Below are positions 35,779 through 47,629 of a stretch of 64,000 nt of DNA, piece by piece. The stretch is taken from the NCBI GenBank assembly GCA_037349315.1, contig JBAIAC010000133.1, forward strand, positions 1,364,001 to 1,428,000. Direction: 5' to 3'. The translations under genes and the position numbers were made by a program. Each line of letters begins with the position of its first letter. The first letter of the stretch is position 1. The notes under the pieces are model-generated. The model was not told the DNA's origin, made no database searches, and was given only the letters and a program-made list of their open reading frames with translations. Origin of the DNA: Chelydra serpentina (taxonomy: Eukaryota > Chordata > Testudines > Chelydridae).

Positions 35779-35976
35779 ATGTCTTGCCACCAGCATCAGC
35801 AGCAATGTAAACAGCCATGCCTGCCACCGCCATGCAAAGAGCCGGGTCGTCCTAAAACCACAGATCCGTGTCCCCAGCAGTGCACAGAGCCACCTCCCCA
35901 GCAGTGCACAGAGCCGTGTCCTCCAAAATGCATGGAGACGTGTTCTCCAAAAGGCCCACCTGTACAGCAGTGCTAG
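35779..35976 (+). CDS. SPRR-like Pro/Gln/Cys-rich cornified envelope protein, 65 aa
   Basis: Small proline-rich proteins are transglutaminase substrates that bridge loricrin and other precursors in the cornified envelope. The head [19 protein letters not shown] resembles the Gln/Cys-rich head of SPRR proteins. Residues 31-55 repeat in steps of about 8-9 residues ([25 protein letters not shown]), close to the SPRR unit. The tail is PVQQC rather than the usual terminal Lys. The start is the first ATG after the acceptor tttcag ending at 35755; the intron is only 464 bp. Longer frames in other registers over the same bases start inside the intron acceptor and are shadows. It could instead be one of the sauropsid EDC genes named for Gln/Pro content; orthology to mammalian SPRR is not established. 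Confidence 0.8.
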   Translation: MSCHQHQQQCKQPCLPPPCKEPGRPKTTDPCPQQCTEPPPQQCTEPCPPKCMETCSPKGPPVQQC

Positions 35977-36304
35977 AAATAGCAGCATTATCAATAAAAT
36001 CCACAGCAGCCTTGCAAGGAAAAAGCAAATTCCAAATGCAGGAAGCCACGTCATGTAACTTTTGATTGCTTTAGCTTTATGCATCTTTCCTTTATAAAGT
36101 TCAGAATTGGTTCTGTTAACAGGTTATGGCAGCCACCTATGGGAGTGTATTGGCATTTAAATAGATACTTCGGAAGTTGTATAGTTCTGAGCACATGTAT
36201 ATGCATTTGATTGTGTCTGGAGAAAGCTCTGGAAATTCCTGGGACATGAACAAATCAGAGCAAAATAGGAATCTCCAAAACTGATATCCAGTTATAACAG
36301 CTAG

Positions 36305-36310
36305 AATAAA
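36305..36310 (+). terminator. Likely poly(A) signal of the SPRR-like gene
   Basis: aataaa in agaataaaaacagagg, followed by a T-rich stretch. An earlier aataaa at 35993-35998 lies only 17 nt past the stop codon and is the less likely choice. Confidence 0.5.
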
Positions 36311-36388
36311 AACAGAGGAATTGCCAGACTTCAGTGTCTTATTATTTGTAATTGGCTGAGTTTGTTCTTCTATTGCATTGTTTACACC

Positions 36389-36440
36389 TAGGGTGACCAG
36401 ATGTCCCCATTTTATAGGGACAGTCCCTATTTACACCCAA
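36389..36440. mobile_element. Truncated TAGGGTGACCAG MITE, copy 2
   Basis: It has the left half of the family (tagggtgaccagatgtcc, then ttatagggacagtccc) but no right terminus. Confidence 0.65.
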
Positions 36441-36850
36441 CAGCTATCTAATCTGCACCATGTTGGCTTTTCGACTGGAATGATTTCTTGCTCCTTTGCC
36501 CAGTCTCCAACTTCATGGGAAAAGGAAATTTTACACTGGGGGATACTTTGGTCTGTGCATGTTCTCATTATAACACAGCTTCCTTCAGCTGCTTTGCATC
36601 CAGAGATCTTAAAGCCCCTTAACAAAGGAAGTTCAGTATTTAACACCTTCTGACATGAACTGCTAACAGAAATGCAGGGTGTTCCCATTGAGTGGAGAAA
36701 TAGATGGAATCAACTATTTCTTTGACACGCTCTTGTTTATTTGCAAAGTCCTGTTTCCCAGAACAGAGGAACCACCAAACAGGAGACAGGAAACAGGAGT
36801 TTCCATGCTCACAGCAACCAACCCCAAACCTCCGTAGGCTTCTCCTAGAT

Positions 36851-37070
36851 CAGTGGTTCTCAAACTTTTGTCCTGGTGACCCCTTTCACACAGCAAGCCT
36901 CTGAGTGGAACCCCCCACCACCCATAAATTAAAAACACTTGTTTTATATTTAACACTATTATAAATGCTGGAGGTGAAGCGGGATTTGGGGTGGAGGCTG
37001 ACAGTTTACGACCCCCCAGATAACCTCGCAACCCCCTGAGGGGTCACGACCCCCGGTTTGAGAACCCCTG
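36851..37070. mobile_element. hAT MITE
   Basis: The 220-bp element runs from cagtggttctcaaac to gtttgagaacccctg, with duplications tcctagat (36843-36850) and tcctagaa (37071-37078). Confidence 0.85.
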
Positions 37071-37351
37071 TCCTAGAACCTCCACACTGGGCTTGTCCAG
37101 ACTTTGTGGGCCACTTCTTTCTGAATCTGTTCTTTTGTGCTTCTCCCCCACAACCCGCATTGTTACTCAAAAAAAATACCCATCAAAGCGCTCCCACCCA
37201 CATAGTTCTGACTCCTGAGCAGCCTTGGGTTTGGGGGAGGGCTGCTCCAAAGGAGCTTAATTATTTCTGACAGCTGTCTTACATGAAGGTCAGCAATTAC
37301 ACCCACCCTACAACAGCATCATTAACTCCGGGGTGAAACTAATAATTATAA

Positions 37352-37645
37352 GGGTACGTCCATACTTACCGGCTGGTTCGGCGGCAAGCAATCGATCTTC
37401 TGGGATCGATTTATCGCGTCTTGTCTAGACGCGATAAATCGATCCCGGAAGTGCTCGCCGTCGACGCCAGTAATCCTGCTCCGCGCGAGGAGTAAGCGGA
37501 GTCGACGGGGGAGCCTGCCTGCCGCGTCTGGACCCGCGGTAAGTACCTTTTAGTTCGAACTAAGATACTTCGACTTCAGCTACGTTATTAACGTAGCTGA
37601 AGTTGCATATCTTAGTTCGAACTGGGGGCTTAGTGTGGACGAAGT
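37352..37645. mobile_element. CpG-rich hairpin MITE, copy 1
   Basis: The ends gggtacgtccatacttacc and tagtgtggac are partly inverse. Inside are a perfect 20-bp stem (37402-37421 with 37427-37446, core atcgatttatcgcgtct, 5-nt loop) and a second long stem (37553-37622, around cagctacgttattaacgtagctg). A second copy in inverse orientation lies at 39827-40110. Confidence 0.7.
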
Positions 37646-37649
37646 CACG

Positions 37650-39820
37650 TCACATCACCACATGCCCCACAGCCAAAGCTAGGAACAGAACCCACATTCC
37701 CAGGGCTGCGTGCTATCCTCTGAGCACCAGACAGCGACATCTAGTCCCTCTTCCTACATTTTTACAATAAGACCCATTTCATAGACTCAAAGTGTAAAGC
37801 CAGAGAGGACCACCAGATAATCTAGTCCGACCTCTTGTCTGTCACAGGCCACCAAAGCTACCCACCTGCACACTAAACCCAGCAAGCGGCATTAGACCAA
37901 AGTAACAGCTCACGAGAGTAAATTATTATGCGCCAAAGGCAGAGCATAAGCGGGACTGAGGTGGACCAATACCTGAAGCCCCAGCAGTGGCAGGGAATGT
38001 AGACATCCTCTTCAGCGTTATTAAGCTACTACAATTTACTGCAGCCAATTGACTGATGTTGAATTGGGAGTATAGCTGGCTACATTCATACTCATGGAAG
38101 AGTTTACATTTGGCCATGTAATTTCACCAGCGCGTTTCCTGAATAATTCATTCAACTTTTTGTTGATGCAAGTGGTCAACTTAAATATTCACTTTTTAAA
38201 ACATTTGGCCTGACTCAAAGTGGCAGACAAACTGATGAGCTAAGCAGTGGTAAATAGGGCAATTTAACCACGGAGTTTGGAAAGCTGCCTCCTAAAGGGA
38301 TGCTCAGAATTCTGAATGAAGAAAGAGCCCCCCAGGAGACTCCACATAACAAAACATGCCTACAATTCAAAGCTGCATGAGGTTTGCAGCTGACTAAGCG
38401 TTATGCATCTTGTGCGGTGATGCGCCCCCTTGGGGACATTAACATTTTAGGCTGCTTTGCCTTTTCAAAGAGCTTTGTGAAGATGAATTTATTCACAGTC
38501 CCCTGTCAAGTAGCCACGTTTGGGCTTTTTTAATGATATAATTAGCTGTTTATGTCACCCAAGCCATGGGATTAGAGGAAAGCCCTGCATCAGCTATCAT
38601 GACACTTGAAAGTGATTTGACGGAGGCTGTGGGCGTGAGTCTGTTGCTCTGTACCTGGAGGCACCAGAGACTCGTGCAAAGTGGGCATACAATTCTGCCC
38701 GTTCAGAATGGTGGGGCCTGGTTTTCGGTGATACTCAGGCCCCTATTAGCTGCTCTGACAGCACGAAGGGGCTTTTCAAAGTTTTTTTGAGATTTCACAC
38801 ATAAAAACTCACATCAAACTGAAAATCAGAAAGTTTCACATTGAAAATTGCAAAACTGCCCGTTTCAAGTTTTTCTGGTTTTTAAATCAGTCAAAAAATT
38901 GGCCAAATCAACATGACTCCACAAAACGTTTGTGGCTCCAAGCTGCATTTTTCACTGAAAACGAGTAGTGTGAAAAGTTTTGCCCTGCTCTAGCTGGTTC
39001 ACACAACTCAACTGGTTTTTTTTTTTAAGGGAAAAAAATGACACTTTTTTAAAGTGTCCCTCTCTTGCCCCCTCCCCCATTTGAATTTCAAAACTACAAA
39101 GATTTTTGACTGGCAATATAACTAATCAGGAAGCAGGAGGGAAATTTACCAAGATTCCATTCAAATTCTTTTCCCAGATTTCGGAAATTTCATCAATATT
39201 GTCAAACTTTTGAGCCAACTCCAGTATATAGCTTGTTTTAATGAATTTCTGCCAGCTAATGGCCTCCCTCCGGCTCACCCTGGAGTGCCTTGGGATGTGT
39301 CTGAGAATTCTGAGTCCACTTCAAGTTTGGATTACACCTCCTTCTATTCGGACTCATCGTTTTCAAACCTTCACCGTCTGGGATGACGCATGCCAGCCTT
39401 GAATTGTTCTGGCTCTTTGGTGCCCCCTAGAGCTGATTCCTCAGCCCTGCCTCACCTGCCCAATGGCACCATCCAGTGGAAGGCCTTCTCAAGACAGGCA
39501 TTCACATAGATTTGGAGGCATTAAGTGCCAGCAAGGTGTTCCTTCGCTTCCCCACCCCACATTTCAACAGCAGAGACTCCCTGCAATGAAGCACTTAGGG
39601 GCGACTGAGGCTGAGCTCAGAACTTTACGCAGGGGGCTGCAGGAGAAGCAGGGGGGTTGCGGATTAGAATCCAGGTTTGCGAGCACTGGAGGTATCAGAG
39701 ATTGTCTGGCCCCTCTTGAGAACCCCGTATGCATATAAGGCCTTACGGTCAATATGGCGCTGACCGAAGGAGTCTGGACCAGCCCTGGTCCTAGCCCGCA
39801 GTGGGTTATCTGAGACTCTC
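37650..39820. other. No gene seen
   Basis: Unassigned sequence, with A/T-rich, Phe-codon-like simple stretches near 38780-39200. No promoter or splice-flanked frame. Confidence 0.4.
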
Positions 39821-39826
39821 AGCCCA

Positions 39827-40110
39827 GGGCTATACTAGGGGAGAGGGTCGATCTACAATACGCAGCTTCAGCTACGTGAATAACGTAGCTGAAGTCGGCG
39901 TATCGTAATCGGCTTACCTGACCATGAGGACGGCGGCGAGTCGATCGCTGCAGCTCCCCCGTCGACTCCACTTGCGCCGCTCGATGACGTGGATTTCCGG
40001 AGCCGACGGGGAGCGCGATCGGGGATCGATTAATCGCGTCTTAACGAGACGCAAAAAATCGATCCCCGATAGATCGATTGCTACCCGCCGATAACTGTGG
40101 TATAAGACCC
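39827..40110. mobile_element. CpG-rich hairpin MITE, copy 2 (inverse orientation)
   Basis: It carries the same two stems in reverse order: cagctacgtgaataacgtagctg near 39870, and ggggatcgattaatcgcgtc / gacgcaaaaaatcgatcccc near 40020-40070. Confidence 0.68.
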
Positions 40111-41403
40111 TACAGTAGACTAGGATGCAGCATGGGAATATGGCCAGAGATTTTACTGCTTTGGGGATCCAAACAAGAATCTGACCCACAAACCCTATCT
40201 TAAGGATGTCCTTTGCTTATCCTGGGATCTCCTGTGAAGGTCTCTCTAGCTCAATGGTCTCTGATCAATGGGGAATGTTTCTGGACAGCTGAGCAAGATA
40301 TCATGAGCTGTCTCTGAATTCTAGAAAAGGGATATTTTGTATGGACATGCACCGTTTTTCCACTGTAAGTGTGTAAGTAATAAGGGCTTAATTCACCCAT
40401 GAAATGCAGCCACCTCTGGGGTGGAATGTGGGCAACTGTTTAAACAGGGCACAGCAGCATCGCACAAGGGTTTAGCTCAGAAAGTGAAGAAGCCACCCTC
40501 TGTGAACTGAAACTGCAGGAGGAGTTTAGGGTGCTGCAAATGTAATGATCCAGACTGGAATTTGACTAGAACATGAGAATTAACTGCCAGTCTCTTGCAA
40601 AAGCTGTCATGGGATCTGTAGAGATCACAGGAGATTAGGCGTTGGTTTTCTATCTCATCCGAATAATTGCATGCGCACTATGGGCCTGAAAGACTATGGA
40701 ATTAGATGAAAGACTGCCCCCTACTGACTCACCAGTGCAACTTTTTGCATCTTTCAAGCATTCTTCAGAGGTCTCCTGTCCAAGTAGGAATATTAATAAT
40801 TAAAGGTACACAGCACTTTTTAGCCTGCTTCTCACCTTCAAAGCAGACCACGAATACAACTAATTAAACTGACTCAATCCAACCCAGTAAGGCTTATCAT
40901 GCTGTGGCTGCAGTCCAGCAGAGATTAAGGGGGAGCGTGATCTCTCAAGATCTTTTCTACATTAGAATTTTGCCCTGTGAAATGGCTTTTCTAGTTACAA
41001 ACCCAGCATTCCTAGGCTCAGACCTTGAGACAACCCTCAGTAAGACTCACTATGCCGCAGACACAGATGAATCATATATACATTTCCCTCTTGCATTTGC
41101 ACGGGGAGATGCTGGAATATTGCACAAGGTGGTTTTGGCAGGTGAAGAATGACGGTGCACGAGAGAAGACAAAACAGAAGAGAACGTTCTCGTCGGAGGG
41201 TTTTTATAGCTACGAGCAGCTGGAAAACTGTAGGCAGAAAATACAGAGGTAAATTGTTGCAAGACTGGCCAGCTCTGAAGGTGGAGAAGAGCAAATACAT
41301 AATGTTATGGATTCCTAGGTGGATACATTATTAAGACGGCTCATATGCAACTAGGTGAAACAGCAGGAAAATAGGTCATGTTTGAAAGGAAAGCAATGCT
41401 AAC

Positions 41404-41525
41404 TAGGGTGACCGGATATCGTGATTTTATGGGGACAGTCCCAATATTCAGGGCTCTGTCTTATACAACCGCCTATTACTCCCCACCCCCGTCCTGATTT
41501 TTCACACTTGCTATCCTGTCACCCT
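41404..41525. mobile_element. TAGGGTGACCAG MITE, copy 3 (full)
   Basis: The 122-bp element runs from tagggtgaccggatatcg to tgctatcctgtcaccct, with the same interior order as copy 1 (gggacagtccc, cctattactccccacccc). Confidence 0.75.
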
Positions 41526-42647
41526 AACGCTAACCCTGTGTCCTATTAGCAATGAAAATAAAGGGGTCGAGCTGCTGAGACCAGTCTTCTCAAAAGGGAC
41601 TCAATCCGAGATGCCGTGAGCATGGATTTAAAAAGCACCTACCGCTCTTGTTATTTCTAATCCCATAGTGCCTAGAGGGGCCCCACATGAGACTGAGGTC
41701 CCACCGTGGTGGGTGGTGCACCCGTATCGCGAGAGACAGTCCGTGCCCCAGTGACCTTCCTATCTGAATAGACAAGAAAGTCTCGTTATTCCCCTTTAAC
41801 GGACGGGGAGCCAAGGAACAGAACATTTAAGGGGCCAGGTTTGTAATTGTATTTAGGTGTCTAAACCGCAGACAGTGAAGTTTTCTGAATTGTCTAGGTA
41901 CCTACCTGGCAGGGATTTTAGTGGGAGTGAGGCGCATAGGCCTACCTGAATCTTTAGGTGCCTAAAGACCTTTACAAATCTGGCCCTAAGTGACTTTTCC
42001 AAGGTCATAGAGGGAGTCTAGGGTAGAGCCAGAAATTGAACCCCCCATCTCTGAAATCCCAGCCTCATCCTTCGGCCACAAGGCTATTCTTCCTCCGACT
42101 TCAGTGGAAGTCCACAGAACTCCAATGGGAACTGCAGGTCCTAGTCCTGCTTCTTGGCAGGAGTAACTCCATGGCTTTGCAGCAGGCTTCTCATTAACAC
42201 ATTCTATCTTGTTCAGCCGACTTTACCTTAACTATTCCCACAGCGCTCCCAGCCACGCTGGACTGGATCGAGCCAAAACATGAATAAACTTGACTTGGGA
42301 ACCTGACAGTCTTCACTAATTGACTTTATTATTGTAAGAGCCAAAAACTCCTGGGGGCTAGATTCTACCTTCCTTACAACAAGGAGTCCCCAAGCGAGGA
42401 GTCATCCATCACATGGTGCAGGTGTTACCATGAGCCGTTGATTTATGCAGCGGTCCGTGCAGAAAGGCACCACTCCGCAGGAAGGATGGAAGAATCTGAC
42501 ACTGTCTGTTTTGCTTGTTTGTATATTACACCGACGGCCTGAGGAGACCATCGCTCCCATGTGACATCCAGGCGTTAATTGGCACTGGACTCAGCCTTCA
42601 GCTCCTTATTGCCTCTGACAACTTGCAGGTTCATTCAGAAAGCTCAG

Positions 42648-42740
42648 AAGCGACAAAGGGTCCTGTGGCACCTTATAGACTAACAGAGGTATTGAAGCAT
42701 AAGCTTTCGTGGGTCAATACCCACTTCTTCGGATGCAAGC
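42648..42740 (+). repeat. Interspersed repeat (aagcgacaaagggtcctgtgg type)
   Basis: ggcaccttatagactaacag, gcataagctttcgtgggt and aatacccacttcttcggatg. The same family forms the palindrome at 60726-60956. Confidence 0.8.
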
Positions 42741-43484
42741 AGAGTGTACAGTGGTGAAAGACTGTGGCTCTCTTTCCAATCAATACACCTGTTTGATCAC
42801 ATGGGTTTATGAGCAGCTGGAGGTTATGAAAGCACACGGCTTAGCGCAATTCGCTCTGTGGGGGGGTCTGGGATTGGTGTGTTCATTCTCTTTCCCCACC
42901 CTAAATACACTTCATCTGAGCCCTGATCGACACTTAGATTGGGATGACATAGCCACCGTTCTCGGGGGGGGTGAAAAATCCACACCCTTGATTACCGTAT
43001 GCAGGGAGTTCGGCTGACACAGATGCAGATGGCTGACAGAAGAATGCTTCCGTCTGCCAAGATACCTTTGCTCGGGGAGGAGGAGTTCCTACGGCAACAG
43101 GAAGATGTGCAGCTGTGATGTTTGTAGTGTAGACGTGGCCTTAGCTATGGTTTGGATCATAAGGAGAAGTGGGGGAAGGGGAATGATCTACGTTGAAACT
43201 GGAAGAGTCTGTTTTTATCACCAAAGAGAAAGCCGGTTGGGTAGGAATCATCCCCCTAGAGATCCATGTACAAAAGAAACCTTCTGCAAATAGTTGTGAA
43301 GTGCTACCCACCAAGGTACTGCCTGGGCAGTAGGGTGGGTCTAGGAACAGACTACGCTTTGGCTCCAGCTGATCCCCGAGATGGAAATCCCGACTTCTCC
43401 TTGTCCCTTCCCCACCAGATGTGGGCATCATATTGACATTTCCCTTACTCCAAATGGAAGAATGGGGGCGTAGGATAAGTGATA

Positions 43485-44240
43485 AAACCTCGCAATGCGG
43501 GTAGCTTTCAAGGAGCTTGGTTTGTTTACCTTAACCAAAAGAAGGCTGATGGGAGATATGATTGCTCCCTTTAAATATATCAGAGGGATAAATACCAGGG
43601 AGGAAGAGGAATTATTTAAGCTCAGTACCAATGTGGACACAAGAACAAATGGATATAAACTGGCCAACAGGAAGTTTAGGCTTGAAATTAGGCGAAGGTT
43701 TCTAACCATCAGAGGAGTGAAGTTCTGGAACAGCCTTCCAAGGGAAGCAGTGGGGGCAAAAGACCTATCTGGCTTCAAGATTAAGCTAGATAAGTTTATG
43801 GAGGGGATGGTTTGATGGGATAACATGATCTTGGCAATTAATTGACCCTTGAATATCAGTGGTAAATAGGCCCAATGGCCGGTGATGGGATGTTAGAAGT
43901 TACTACAGAGAACTTTTTCCTGAGTGTCTGGCTGGTGAGTCTTGCCCACATGCTCAAGGTTCAGCTGATCGCCATATTTGGGGTCGGGAAGGAATTTTCC
44001 TCCAGGGTAGATTAGCAGAAGCCCTGGAGGTTTTTCGCCTTCCTCTGCAGCATGGGGCACGGGTCACTTGCTGGAGGATTCTCTGAATCTTGAAGTCTTT
44101 AAACCATGATTTGAGGACGTCAATAGTTGAGACATAGGTGAGAGGATTATTGCAGGAGTGGGTGAGATTCTGTGGCCTGCATTGTGCAGGAGGTCAGACT
44201 AGATGATCATAATGGTCCCTTCTGACCTTAAAGTCTATGA
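43485..44240 (+). mobile_element. CR1 LINE 3' part with degenerate end of ORF2
   Basis: A 106-codon frame (43495-43815) is the C-terminal end of CR1 ORF2: GDMIAPFKYIRGI, then FWNSLPREAV, then FKIKLDKFMEGM. The usual CR1 3' UTR follows (ggaaggaattttcctcc, then ggtcagactagatgatcata) and ends in aagtctatga. It is 5'-truncated; no reverse-transcriptase core is present. Confidence 0.9.
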
Positions 44241-44310
44241 GCTTCCAAAACTTTTATACCAGTGTAGCTGTGAGTTAGGGAAGTGGAGTGGGGGGGGGGT
44301 GTTTGTTTTG

Positions 44311-44502
44311 GAGGGAGGGATAGCTCAGTGGTTTGAGCATTGGCCTGCTAAACCCAGGGTTGTGAGTTCAATCCTTGAGGGGGCCATTTAGGGATCTGGG
44401 GCAAAAATTGGAGATTGGTCCTGCTTTGAGCAGGGGGTTGGACTAGATGACCTCCTAAGGTCCCTTCCAACCCTGATATTCTATGATTCTATGATTCTAC
44501 AC
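44311..44502 (+). mobile_element. tRNA-derived SINE with CR1-like tail (turtle type)
   Basis: A tRNA-like head with an A box (tagctcagtggtttgagca) and a B box (gagttcaatcc) is followed by gcaaaaattggagattggtc and a CR1-like tail, cagggggttggactagatga, ending in three attctatg-type repeats. Confidence 0.92.
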
Positions 44503-44551
44503 TGATCTAGTTATCCGTACAAACCCTAGTTTCAATACAATTACACAAGTG

Positions 44552-44660
44552 TCATAGAATCATAGAATATCAGGGTTGGAAGTCATCTCAGGAGGTCATC
44601 TAGTCCAACCCCCTGCTCAAAGCAGGACCAATCCACAACTAAATCATCAAGATGCCTTTT
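44552..44660 (-). mobile_element. CR1/SINE tail fragment, reverse orientation
   Basis: It starts tcatagaatcatagaatatc and continues ctagtccaaccccctgctca. It lies 50 bp from the SINE above in opposite orientation. Confidence 0.85.
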
Positions 44661-46119
44661 TTAACTTATTCCCCTCCTATAACTTATTCCCCTTCCCATG
44701 CGGGTATAAACTATACTGGTGTAAGTACATTCACACTGGCATAACTGTGTCCACACTAGACAAAAGCCACTTTAATTACACCAGTAGAGTTAAGTGATAC
44801 AATTTGTGAGTAGACAAGGTCTTAGGAGCACAAGCTCCAAACTCACGGCCAGATATGTAAAGGTATTTAGGCACTTAACTCCCACTGATTTCACCTACTT
44901 TGGGAAAAAATTGGCCCGTGCTTCTTATTGTTGTTCTTGGTTTTCCACTGATACAGAGTGCTTGGGCAATCTTGCCAAGTCAGAGAGTCTTACTCCTCTG
45001 TGAAGGGCAAATCCTCTTCTTCTCTTGAGGTTTCTTGTGCCGAGGAACCATTCTCCCATGGAGGGTGTCATCTCATTTTTTTTAAAATATGTACCGAATT
45101 TTTTTAGAACCTCAGGTCTTAATGCAGGAGAGCTTAATGTTCAGCATGTGTCTAAGTGTTATCCTGAATTGGGGGCCTCGGATTGGTTCTAGTTCTGTTC
45201 AAGCTCTGGGCCGGTCCCTATTGGATCAGAACTGCCTTCCCATCCCTAGTGACTGTGCTTCATGAACAGGATAATCCTGAAAATAAACGAATTGAAGGAT
45301 GGATCCTGCCATAAACCAGTGGCAGGCTGCTGCCAGAGATGATAATGAGCCAACTAGTAGTTTCCCTTTGGTGACTGCCTGTCCCTTAAGACTCATGCAA
45401 ACTATTTGGATCATATGAGAAGGAAGGTGGGTGAGTGCCATGAATCAACGTGAGTAAACAGCTGGGCGGCTCAGAAATTGTTGTGCCTGCATCATATGAT
45501 GATGAATTCAGGCATTGTTACCCCCCGGGTGCTGCCACCTCCATGTAGGAGGTGTCTTGTGTCAAGGTCATTGCGCCATTCCAGATGGAAATGTGAGTTA
45601 TGATTGCAAGCAGGCTGTATCATCTGTCCCCTCGTACCATTTACATGCAATATATTATTAGTTGACTCTCTATTAGCAGAATGCCTACATTCTTTCAACA
45701 AAAGAGGCATAGATGCCAATGCCAAAAAGGCCCATTGTCATCATCTCATCTAACGTCCAGAGACATTCACCGGGGAAGATCTGTGACTAATATAATCGCC
45801 CGAATTATGAGGAAAAGGCGCACAGATGACCTGCTAAAAGGGCATGAGCTGTCACCCTTCCTCGTGTTGAGTAGTACCTACCCTGTGAGCAGACCATTGA
45901 ATTCAGTGGGATTTCCATGGAGTCTAATACCACTCCATCTGAATCTGGTCCAGAATAAAAAGGTGCCATTCTTATGTGCCCTCCCCCAACCAAAATCAGA
46001 CCCCCTTAGCGCTAGCCACTGTGCACACACCACAAAAGCCCTGTAGATAAAGCCCGTCACTTCTTGTCCTACTTTTGGCAGACATTGATCACCGTCCTCT
46101 TTATAAAACCCTTTAACAT

Positions 46120-46440
46120 ATTTTAAACCTATCAGGTAATCGCCTCCTCCCCCATCTTCTTTTCTCAAGACTAAACAAGCTCAGTTGTTGTTTTTAAACA
46201 CTTTCCTCCTAGGTCGGGTTTTCTAAACCTTTGATCATTTCTGTTGCCCTCCTTTGGACTCTCTCTACGATGTGTCCACATCTGTCCTCAAGCGTGGCAC
46301 CCAGACTCTGGCAGTCCTCCAGCGGAGGCCTCACCAGTGCTGAATCGAGCGGGAAAGTTACCTCCCAGGTCTTACAGTCGACACTCCTATGAATACACCC
46401 CAGAATGTATTCTCCAATTTGTCAAGGTCATTTTGAATTC
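46120..46440 (-). mobile_element. CR1 LINE fragment, reverse orientation
   Basis: The run ttctcaagactaaacaagct, ttgccctcctttggactctc, gaggcctcaccagtgctga is the reverse complement of the CR1 region just after ORF2. Confidence 0.75.
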
Positions 46441-46719
46441 TAATCCTGCCCTCCAAAGTGCTTTACACTGCCCAGTACAGCCCAGGACACTCAGACACAA
46501 GCATTGTTTGGTGTGTCTACGCTGCAGTCATGAGGTGGGATTGCAACTAGCTTTGGTCTGAGCAGCTCAGATCCTGAGAAAAAGTGACACCGCGTCATGG
46601 CTTGTGTCAGGAAAGCATTACTATCCAGGGCAGTATGGAAGCACAATCTTAAGGACATTCCTGAATCAGGATCTGAGGCGGGGGGAAAGGATTCCATGGA
46701 ACTAGCAGGGGATTTAGAA

Positions 46720-46955
46720 CCATAGAATCATAGAATCTCAGGGTGGAGGGACCTCAGGAGGTCATCTAGTCCAACCCCCTGCTCAAACCAGGACCAATCC
46801 CCAACTAGATCATCCCAGCCAGGGCTTTGTCAAGCCAGGCCTTAAAAACCTCTAAGGAAGGAGATTCCACCACCTCCCTAGGGAACCCATTCCAGTGCTT
46901 CACCACCCTCCTAGTGAAATAGTGTTTCCCAATATCCAACCTAGACCTCCCGCAC
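46720..46955 (-). mobile_element. CR1 LINE 3' end, reverse orientation
   Basis: catagaatcatagaatctca, tctagtccaaccccctgctc and the further inward part agtgtttcccaatatccaac. Confidence 0.88.
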
Positions 46956-47324
46956 CGTCTATTTGAGAATAGACAGAAGCTGTTGAGTTAGTTGGAGAAA
47001 AGATCATACGCAAGAGACCACAACTGGGCATGATCAGCAGGTGACAGGATAGCAGGCACCGAACATGGCCAGTAAGACTCCATTCTGCCTTGGGATCAGC
47101 CAGCACAGACTGTGCTCGAAGCCTTGAATTCATGTGACCCAATTGGAGTCTTATGTAAACAGATGAGGAAAGAGGGGAGGGGAGCCGAGGAGTAAATACT
47201 CCTACGGAAGTGAGATTACATCTGGCAAAATCATCATTATACAATACAGGTGACATTCACTCCCACACAACAAAGCAGCGTCGGGCCTAGGCAACTCTTC
47301 AAGTTCTCAAAATAAGGTTTAAGT

Positions 47325-47621
47325 CAGAGGTCCGCAAACTGTGGAGCACGCCCCCCTAGGGGGACGCGGAGGGACGTTCATGGGGGTGTAGCTGGGGCCC
47401 AGGCCATCCCCCACGGGGGGCAGGGAGGGAGCTCCACCCAGCTCCTCCCCTCTGCCGGCCCTGCTCCTGGGGCAGCCCCGCCCTCAGCTGTGGCCCCAGC
47501 CTCAGCCCCCTTGCCTCTGTCTGCATCCCCACCTCCTAGAGCTGCAGCCCCGCTCCCAGCCCCAGCTCCAGGGGGGGGAGTGCAGATGGGGGACACGAGG
47601 TAAAAAGTTTGGGGACCACTG
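47325..47621. mobile_element. GC-rich hAT MITE
   Basis: The ends cagaggtccgcaaact and agtttggggaccactg are inverse. Duplications are gtttaagt (47317-47324) and atttaaat (47622-47629). The centre is G/C-rich and produces meaningless Gly/Ala/Pro frames. Confidence 0.8.
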
Positions 47622-47629
47622 ATTTAAAT

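Noticed and set aside
43495..43815. 106-codon frame as a possible host gene
   Set aside because: It is the C-terminal end of CR1 ORF2, directly followed by the CR1 3' UTR.
44311..44385. tRNA gene
   Set aside because: The A and B boxes belong to the head of a SINE with a CR1-like tail. There is no clean cloverleaf, and a second near-identical copy lies at 57.5 kb.
47378..47596. Gly/Ala-rich minus-strand frame resembling a structural protein
   Set aside because: It lies wholly inside the GC-rich centre of a hAT MITE.
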